Source: Gordonia namibiensis NBRC 108229 (GTDB taxonomy: Bacteria; Actinomycetota; Actinomycetes; Mycobacteriales; Mycobacteriaceae). Taken from it: a stretch of DNA of 64,000 bases. Below are positions 59,050-64,000 of the stretch, one piece after another. The notes under the pieces are model-generated. The model saw only the letters and a program-made list of their open reading frames with translations, searched no databases and was not told the DNA's origin. The stretch covers positions 62,001 to 126,000 of the forward strand of contig NZ_BAHE01000016.1 of NCBI RefSeq assembly GCF_000298235.1. Direction: 5' to 3'. A program made the translations under genes and the position numbers. The number at the start of each line of letters is the position of its first letter. The first letter of the stretch is position 1.

Positions 59050-59381
59050 CGGCCGGAGGACGCCGAAACCGGGTGGCCGCGGACGTGGGTACCGCGGCGG
59101 ACCTGTCCGCCCGGCTGGCCAATGCCGAGTCGCGGCTGGGCACCGTGCATTCCGAACTCGTCGAACTGCTCGCCGACATCGACACCGCGGTCGGGGTCGG
59201 GGAGAGCGCCATGGCCTTCCGTCGCGGTTTCGGTCCCGCGAGCGCCGACGCGAGCGACCTGCTCTGTTCCGCGGTAGCGCGTCTCGCCGAGCATCGGCGG
59301 GCGCTCACCACCGGTGTCGAGTCGCTCGCCTCCGCCGATGCCGACGCCGCGGCCGCCTTCGAACCCGGTGATCCCCGGTGA
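59046..59381 (+). CDS. Putative WXG100/EspC-like type VII secretion substrate
   Basis: 111 residues, almost entirely helical: two amphipathic helices (ADLSARLANAESRLGTVHSELVELLADI and ADASDLLCSAVARLAEHRRALTTGVESL) joined by a turn around FRRGFGPAS, where WXG100 proteins carry WxG. No signal peptide. Helical hairpin, size and gene context suggest a T7SS substrate or EspC-like partner, but the W-x-G and the C-terminal YxxxD/E signals are not visible, so this stays tentative. It overlaps both neighbours by 4 bases. Confidence 0.6.
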   Translation: MTAGGRRNRVAADVGTAADLSARLANAESRLGTVHSELVELLADIDTAVGVGESAMAFRRGFGPASADASDLLCSAVARLAEHRRALTTGVESLASADADAAAAFEPGDPR

Positions 59382-60376
59382 ACTCGGCGCCCCGACACAT
59401 CGCGGACGAACTGGCACCGGGCGTGTGGCCGGGTGCGGATCCGACGTCGCTCCGGGAGGCGGCACGACGCGCACGGGCCCTCGCCGAAAGCGTGGAGAGG
59501 GTCACCGACGTGGTCGTCTCGGCAACCGCCGCGTACTCCTCACCGGCCGGCGGCGGCGCGGCCGTCGAGGGGGAGTTCGCCGACGCTCTGGTCGACGGGC
59601 TCGGCCGGGTCACCGGCATCGGGCCGCAGTCGCTGCCGCATGTCGCCGAACGGCTCCGCGCGATGGCGGCGTCGTTGGACACCTATGCCGACGTCGTCGT
59701 GGAGACCGAACAGCAGATGACGACGATCGCCCTCGTCGCCGACCGTGACCGGCAGCGGGCGGAGGTCTTCGCCGAGGTCGGGGACGACTCGTGGCGGGTG
59801 AGTGCGGCAAGTGCCGGTCGTCTGGCCCTGACGGCTGCCGGTGACGACTACACGCAACGGTCGGAGGATGCCGGGCAATCCGCCGGCGGGACCCCGCCCG
59901 CGGCGACCAGCGGGATGATGCCGTTCGCCCCGATGGGTGCAATGGGCGCGGCCGGAGCGGCCGCCGCCGGGTTCGGTGCCGCCGTGGGTGCTGCATCGCG
60001 CACCGACCGGGACACCACCGGGGGAGACCTGACCTGGCTGAGGCGGCGCGCCGACGCCGTGCAGTCGACGGTGCCGACGACCATCGCGGGCTGGTTCCGG
60101 ACCGCGGTCGGTGTCGGTGTCGGTGCCCGCGGGCGTCGCGTGGTCGTCGTCGGGACCAACGATCCGCAGCCCTACCAGCGCGCGGGGCTCGAACTCGCCG
60201 ACGACGAGGCGTTGACCGCGAACGGGCGGGCGCCCGAACTCGCGATCGTCGAACACATGACGAGTTCGGGGATCACCCCCACGGCCGTCGCCGCCGCCAC
60301 GCCGATGGATTCGGCGACGGTGGCGGCGCTGCAGGCCGCCGGCGTGGTCGCGATGGCACCCGGTTCGTCGCGCTGA
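59378..60376 (+). CDS. Large putative T7SS effector: helical N-terminus, Gly/Ala/Met linker, degenerate deaminase-like C-terminus
   Basis: 332 residues in three parts. Residues 1-145: long helices (REAARRARALAESVERVTDVV, LPHVAERLRAMAASLDTYADVVVETEQQM), like the N-terminal secretion region of WXG/LXG-type polymorphic proteins. Residues 146-210: low-complexity linker (MMPFAPMGAMGAAGAAAAGFGAAVG, read as short repeats). Residues 211-332: an alpha/beta region in which RAPELAIVEH and ATPMDSATVAAL sit where cytidine-deaminase-fold toxins have HAE and PCxxC; the metal ligands are lost. No immunity gene follows. Export and function are inferences. It overlaps the preceding gene by 4 bases. Confidence 0.65.
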   Translation: MNSAPRHIADELAPGVWPGADPTSLREAARRARALAESVERVTDVVVSATAAYSSPAGGGAAVEGEFADALVDGLGRVTGIGPQSLPHVAERLRAMAASLDTYADVVVETEQQMTTIALVADRDRQRAEVFAEVGDDSWRVSAASAGRLALTAAGDDYTQRSEDAGQSAGGTPPAATSGMMPFAPMGAMGAAGAAAAGFGAAVGAASRTDRDTTGGDLTWLRRRADAVQSTVPTTIAGWFRTAVGVGVGARGRRVVVVGTNDPQPYQRAGLELADDEALTANGRAPELAIVEHMTSSGITPTAVAAATPMDSATVAALQAAGVVAMAPGSSR

Positions 60377-60532
60377 CCGGGGATTTCGTCGGACCGGGGT
60401 GTCTCTGGCACAATAGTCGGGTTGCCTGTCCCGTGTGACGGGCACCGACGACTCGGAGTATGAACCGGTTCGAAGCCGTACGGCCCGCCAGGTTCCTCTG
60501 CTCAACGTTCACGCCAGAATAGGACCCAATCA

Positions 60533-60874
60533 ATGAACACGCTCGACTTCCTCGACAAGCAGTCCCTTCGCGACGATGTCCCGGAGTTCGGCCCCGGCGA
60601 CACCCTCGACGTCCACGTCAAGGTCATCGAGGGCAGCAAGGAACGCGTCCAGGTGTTCAAGGGTGTCGTGATCCGTCGCCAGGGTGGCGGCGTCCGCGAG
60701 ACCTTCACCGTCCGCAAGGTGTCCTTCGGCGTCGGCGTTGAGCGCACCTTCCCGGTGCACAGCCCGAACATCGCCAAGATCGACGTCCTCACCCGCGGTG
60801 ACGTCCGTCGCGCCAAGCTCTACTACCTGCGCGATCTGCGTGGCAAGGCCGCAAAGATCAAGGAAAAGCGCTGA
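60533..60874 (+). CDS. rplS: 50S ribosomal protein L19
   Basis: 113 residues, full family length: [35 protein letters not shown] and [36 protein letters not shown]. Located at the 30S-50S interface. It is separated from the T7SS-like cassette by 156 bases containing GGCACAATAGTC, a possible promoter element. lepB follows after 18 bases. Confidence 0.97.
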   Translation: MNTLDFLDKQSLRDDVPEFGPGDTLDVHVKVIEGSKERVQVFKGVVIRRQGGGVRETFTVRKVSFGVGVERTFPVHSPNIAKIDVLTRGDVRRAKLYYLRDLRGKAAKIKEKR

Positions 60875-60892
60875 CGCGTCTACCCTGACGAG

Positions 60893-61744
60893 GTGGCCGA
60901 CACACAGCGACCCAGCGACGATCGCGACCTTGACACCGAAGGCAACGACGGTGAGAAGCGTCCCTGGCGGTTGAAGTCCGATCCGGACGAGACCGCCGAC
61001 GCCAAGAGCAAGTCGGGCTCCGGCTCGCTCTTGCGCGAGGTCGTGATCATCGTGGGGTGCGTCCTGCTCCTCACCTGGGTGCTGCAGACCTTCATCGGTC
61101 GGCAGTACGTCATCCCCTCGGAGTCGATGGAGTCGACTCTGATCGGTTGCGACGGGTGCACCAACGATCGCATCGTGATCGACAAACTGGTCTACCGTTT
61201 CGGTGATCCGGAGCCCGGTGACGTCGTGGTCTTCAAGGGCCCGTCGGAGTCGTGGAACGGCGCCTGGGTGTCGCCGCGCTCGACGAACCCGGTCGTGCAC
61301 AAGGCGCAGGATGCGCTGTCGTGGTTCGGTTTCGCCCCGCCCGACGAGAACAATCTCGTCAAGCGTGTGATCGCGACCGGCGGACAGACCATCGAGTGCC
61401 GCAACGACGAGGGTGTCGGCGTGAAGGTCGACGGCAAGCCGCTGCGCGAGCCGTACATCAACATGGAGTTGCAGCGCGAAACCCTCGCGGCTTACGGACC
61501 CGATTCCGGTGTGAGCGACAAGCTGCCGCCGTGTCTGGGCCCGGACTTCGGTCCGATCAAGGTTCCCGAGGGCAATGTGTGGGTGATGGGCGACAACCGC
61601 CTCAACTCACAGGACTCGCGCTACCACGTCGACGACCAGTACCAGGGCACCGTCCCGGTCAGCGATATCCGCGGCAAGGTCCGGACCATCATCTATCCCT
61701 TCTCGCGGATCGGTGGTGTCGGTTCGATCAATCCCCAGCAATGA
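60893..61744 (+). CDS. lepB: Signal peptidase I
   Basis: 283 residues. A polar N-terminus is followed by one membrane helix (about 49-66), then the extracytoplasmic domain: catalytic Ser78 in PSESMESTL, catalytic Lys in [12 protein letters not shown], and box [13 protein letters not shown]. The usual SMEPTL is SMESTL here. An actinobacterial insertion contains two Cys (GCDGCTND). Cleaves signal peptides of exported proteins. GTG 60893. Confidence 0.95.
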   Translation: MADTQRPSDDRDLDTEGNDGEKRPWRLKSDPDETADAKSKSGSGSLLREVVIIVGCVLLLTWVLQTFIGRQYVIPSESMESTLIGCDGCTNDRIVIDKLVYRFGDPEPGDVVVFKGPSESWNGAWVSPRSTNPVVHKAQDALSWFGFAPPDENNLVKRVIATGGQTIECRNDEGVGVKVDGKPLREPYINMELQRETLAAYGPDSGVSDKLPPCLGPDFGPIKVPEGNVWVMGDNRLNSQDSRYHVDDQYQGTVPVSDIRGKVRTIIYPFSRIGGVGSINPQQ

Positions 61745-61766
61745 CCATGTGGGGATTGCGTACACC

Positions 61767-62453
61767 ATGAGCCGCTGGCCACCGCGTTCGCCGGTCCGTC
61801 GTGCAGCCGGACTACGGACCTTCGAATTCGCGCTCTACCGGCAGGGCCTCGGTCCTGTCGCCGGGGTCGACGAGGCCGGTCGCGGTGCGTGCGCCGGGCC
61901 GCTGGTGGTGGCGGCATGTGTGCTGAAACCGACGCAGCTGGCCTCGCTCGCCGACCTCGACGACTCCAAGCGGCTCACCGAGAAGACCCGCGAGACGCTG
62001 TACCGATCGGTGACCCGGTACGCACACGCGTGGAGCGCGGTGATCATCGACGCCGCGGAGATCGACCGGATCGGCATCCACGTCGCGAACATCGAGGGCA
62101 TGCGCCGGGCCGTCGCGGCACTCGACGTGACTCCCGGATACGTGCTGTCCGACGGGTTCGTGGTCCCCGGCCTGACCGCGCCGTCGCTGCCGGTGATCGG
62201 GGGAGACGGGGCCGCGGCCTGCATCGCGGCCGCGAGCATCATCGCGAAGGTGACAAGGGATCGGATCATGGTCGCGATGGACGCCGACCTGCCCGGGTAC
62301 GATTTCGCGATCCACAAGGGATACAGCACAGCTCTTCACATGTCCCGCATCGATGCGGCGGGACCGTCACCACAACACCGCATGTCGTACCGGAACGTCG
62401 CGGCACGAGTGGTCTCCAGTGCAAACGACAACAGGGATAGGCTTACAGGATGA
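61767..62453 (+). CDS. rnhB: Ribonuclease HII
   Basis: 228 residues. Cleaves RNA at single ribonucleotides in DNA and RNA-DNA hybrids. [15 protein letters not shown] carries the Asp-Glu pair, [10 protein letters not shown] follows, and [15 protein letters not shown] with [16 protein letters not shown] completes the site. ATG 61767 is chosen because upstream in-frame codons overlap lepB without similarity. It overlaps the next gene by 4 bases (ATGA). Confidence 0.95.
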   Translation: MSRWPPRSPVRRAAGLRTFEFALYRQGLGPVAGVDEAGRGACAGPLVVAACVLKPTQLASLADLDDSKRLTEKTRETLYRSVTRYAHAWSAVIIDAAEIDRIGIHVANIEGMRRAVAALDVTPGYVLSDGFVVPGLTAPSLPVIGGDGAAACIAAASIIAKVTRDRIMVAMDADLPGYDFAIHKGYSTALHMSRIDAAGPSPQHRMSYRNVAARVVSSANDNRDRLTG

Positions 62454-62761
62454 GTGCTGAGGATCTCGAGAAGTACGAAACCGAGATGGAACTCTCTCTG
62501 TACCGCGAGTACAAGGACATTGTCGGCCAGTTCACCTACGTGGTGGAGACCGAGCGGCGCTTCTACCTTGCCAACGCGGTCGAGATGATTCCCCGCAACA
62601 CCGACGGCGAGGTGTACTTCGAACTCCGGATGAGCGACGCCTGGGTCTGGGACATGTACCGGCCGGCCCGCTTCGTCAAGCAGGTTCGCGTCATCACCTT
62701 CAAGGACGTCAACATCGAGGAGCTCGAGAAGCCGGAACTCCGGCTTCCCGACGAGCCCTGA
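62450..62761 (+). CDS. DUF2469 protein
   Basis: 103 residues, strongly conserved in actinobacteria next to rnhB (Rv2901c in M. tuberculosis): [25 protein letters not shown] and the aromatic core [32 protein letters not shown]. Acidic, no signal or membrane part. Function unknown. Last gene before a perfect terminator. Confidence 0.92.
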   Translation: MSAEDLEKYETEMELSLYREYKDIVGQFTYVVETERRFYLANAVEMIPRNTDGEVYFELRMSDAWVWDMYRPARFVKQVRVITFKDVNIEELEKPELRLPDEP

Positions 62762-62829
62762 ACTCTCCTGGGGTGAACGTGCCCCGAGACGTCGACGACA
62801 CCATGTTGGTGAGTCGGTAGTTCTCCACA

Positions 62830-62869
62830 GATTCGGCCGCGGCGGGTGTACTCCCGCCGCGGCCGAATC
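62830..62869 (+). terminator. Terminator after the rplS-lepB-rnhB-DUF2469 operon
   Basis: Perfect 17-bp stem with left arm beginning GATTCGGCCGCGGCGGG, 6-base loop TGTACT, 69 bases after the DUF2469 stop and 22 bases before yraN. Confidence 0.85.
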
Positions 62870-62891
62870 GTATTCGGGGACCCTTCAGAGC

Positions 62892-63284
62892 ATGAGCAAC
62901 CGTCGTGCGCACGTGGGCAAGCTGGGGGAGGACATCGCCGCCGAGTTCGTCGGTTCACTGGGGTGGGTGGTGCTGGAACGCAACTGGCGCAACCGATATG
63001 GCGAGCTCGACCTGATCGCCGTCGACCCCCGTGGCACGGCCGGTCCGGCGCTGGTGGTCGTCGAGGTGAAGACACGTGCCAGCCGCACCTTCGACGATGC
63101 CGTGATGGCCGTGACCCCGGACAAGCTCGCCCGGATGCGTCGGCTGGCCGGTATCTGGCTCGCGGGCCAGGAACGACGCTGGCCACAAATCCGGTTCGAC
63201 GTCATCAGCGTGCAGTTGGACGGCCACACCCCGGACGACCCCGCAGCGGCGCACGTCAGGCACCACCGCGGAGTCCACGAGTGA
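62892..63284 (+). CDS. yraN: YraN/UPF0102 family nuclease-fold protein
   Basis: 130 residues with a PD-(D/E)xK-like core: GELDLIAVD and VVVEVKTR carry the acidic and Lys residues. N-terminal GKLGEDIAAEFV and NWRNRYGE are family features. Probably a DNA-processing nuclease; function not established. In M. tuberculosis it is followed by comM and dprA; here a convergent gene follows, so the synteny ends. Confidence 0.93.
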   Translation: MSNRRAHVGKLGEDIAAEFVGSLGWVVLERNWRNRYGELDLIAVDPRGTAGPALVVVEVKTRASRTFDDAVMAVTPDKLARMRRLAGIWLAGQERRWPQIRFDVISVQLDGHTPDDPAAAHVRHHRGVHE

Positions 63285-63303
63285 GTAGTCGTCGGCCGGG
63301 CGT

Positions 63304-64000
63304 CTACAGCTTGCCGAGGTCGGAGCGGATGAGCATCACGTTGTAGTCGCTCCAGCGTGAGGCGTTGAAGTACAACTCTTTTCCGGTGCCGGTCAGTGCC
63401 GGCGAGGTCGGCAGCATCATCGGCCCGTAAACCACCGGGTTGCCGGGGGCCACGATGTTGCGCGGCGAGCTCCACGGGCCTTCGGGATGGTCCGCGGTGC
63501 GGAGTTTGATGCCGTTGTCGCCGTCGAGCATGATGTATTTCTTCAGGTACGGGCTCCACGCCACGGACAGTTCGCTGACCGGCTGACGGACGACGACGCC
63601 CTCGGTGTCGTGGATGTCGCTGATGCTGTCGACCCATCCGATGCGCTCGCCGGACCAGTACTGGTACTTACCGAGGTCGAGGATGTCATCCGGTTTGAAC
63701 CGCGCCAGGAATGCAGCGCCGAAACGGCCGTTGGGCGTACCGAACTGGTAGATGTAGTCCTCTTCATCGGTGCCCGGCCGTCCACGCATGTATGCGTTCT
63801 GCTGGAACTTGCCGTTGTTGACGTCGATCGCGCGCAGGTTGCCGGGTAGCTCGAGGTCGATCGGAGCGTTGATGAGGATGGTGTCGGGGTCGCTGACCCA
63901 GGTCTGACCGTTGTCGTCGGAGTGGGCGATACCCGAGTAGTTGGTGATCCAGTTGCCGGCCGTACCCCAGGACCGGACCGACATGTAGTTGATGTACTGC
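63304..64000 (-). CDS. DUF4185 family protein, 5' part beyond the window
   Basis: C-terminal 232 residues of a gene whose start lies beyond position 64000. Beta-propeller-like repeats typical of five-bladed glycoside hydrolases: NWITNYSGIAHSDDNGQTW, AYMRGRPGTDEEDYIYQFGTP, GPWSSPRNIVAPG, NPVVYGPMMLPT and YFNASRWSDYNVMLIRS. To my knowledge DUF4185 members of mycobacteria were characterised as endo-D-arabinanases (GH183) acting on arabinogalactan or lipoarabinomannan; transfer of that role is an inference. The N-terminus, and any signal peptide, cannot be seen. Confidence 0.75.
   Translation of the reverse strand, partial: QYINYMSVRSWGTAGNWITNYSGIAHSDDNGQTWVSDPDTILINAPIDLELPGNLRAIDVNNGKFQQNAYMRGRPGTDEEDYIYQFGTPNGRFGAAFLARFKPDDILDLGKYQYWSGERIGWVDSISDIHDTEGVVVRQPVSELSVAWSPYLKKYIMLDGDNGIKLRTADHPEGPWSSPRNIVAPGNPVVYGPMMLPTSPALTGTGKELYFNASRWSDYNVMLIRSDLGKL

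Overview
The window reads as a chromosomal segment of a high-GC, mycolic-acid-type actinobacterium, most likely Gordonia or a close relative. Evidence: very high GC; many GTG starts and 4-base GTGA/ATGA gene overlaps; a mycothiol-dependent nitroreductase-like protein; a SepIVA-type coiled-coil protein; actinobacterial twin ClpP genes; a GlnR-type amt-glnK-glnD cluster; and gene order matching two blocks of the Mycobacterium tuberculosis chromosome (the pepN to proB block, and the rsmD/coaD to yraN block). The genus call is an inference from synteny and protein similarity recalled from memory; no search was run.

Layout. 1-10 kb: 5'-part of pepN with a double-TetR regulator, nitroreductase, M48 membrane protease, rpiB and nei, then a cupin protein, a cutinase-like hydrolase, an L,D-transpeptidase and two small proteins. 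10.1-15.0 kb: tRNA-Gly and tRNA-Pro, then tig, clpP1, clpP2 and clpX (protein folding and proteolysis). 15.1-19.7 kb: a molybdopterin oxidoreductase, mobA, and a divergent TetR/SDR pair with two matched operators. 19.7-33 kb: valS-folC-DUF4233, a secreted protein, ndk, a very large rne with a structured leader, rplU-rpmA-obg-proB. 33-36.5 kb: sir2 and the ectoine operon ectABC on the minus strand. 36.6-41 kb: rsmD, coaD, sepIVA-like, DUF177, rnc, mutM. 41.4-42.8 kb: a 13E12-type DUF222/HNH gene with a palindromic repeat. 42.9-53.5 kb: OsmC, acyP, smc, ftsY, then nitrogen genes amt-glnK-glnD behind two GlnR-like boxes. 53.6-63.3 kb: ffh, amidohydrolase, rpsP-khpA-rimM-trmD, a three-gene type-VII-secretion-like cassette placed between trmD and rplS, then rplS-lepB-rnhB-DUF2469 and yraN. 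The right edge cuts a DUF4185 gene.

How it works together. Most of the window is housekeeping: translation (tRNAs, rplU, rpmA, rpsP, rplS, rimM, trmD, khpA, valS), protein targeting (ffh, ftsY, lepB), RNA decay (rne, rnc), chromosome maintenance (smc, mutM, nei, rnhB) and protein quality control (tig, ClpXP). Accessory or adaptive parts are the TetR/SDR unit, ectABC with a candidate MtrA box, the 13E12 gene, and the secretion-like cassette whose last protein ends in a domain that looks like a catalytically dead deaminase fold. The strongest regulatory signals visible in the DNA are the paired TetR operators (18.8 kb), the paired GlnR boxes (49.0 kb), mutually exclusive hairpins in the rne leader (25.6 kb), a long leader hairpin before rplU, and several near-perfect terminators.
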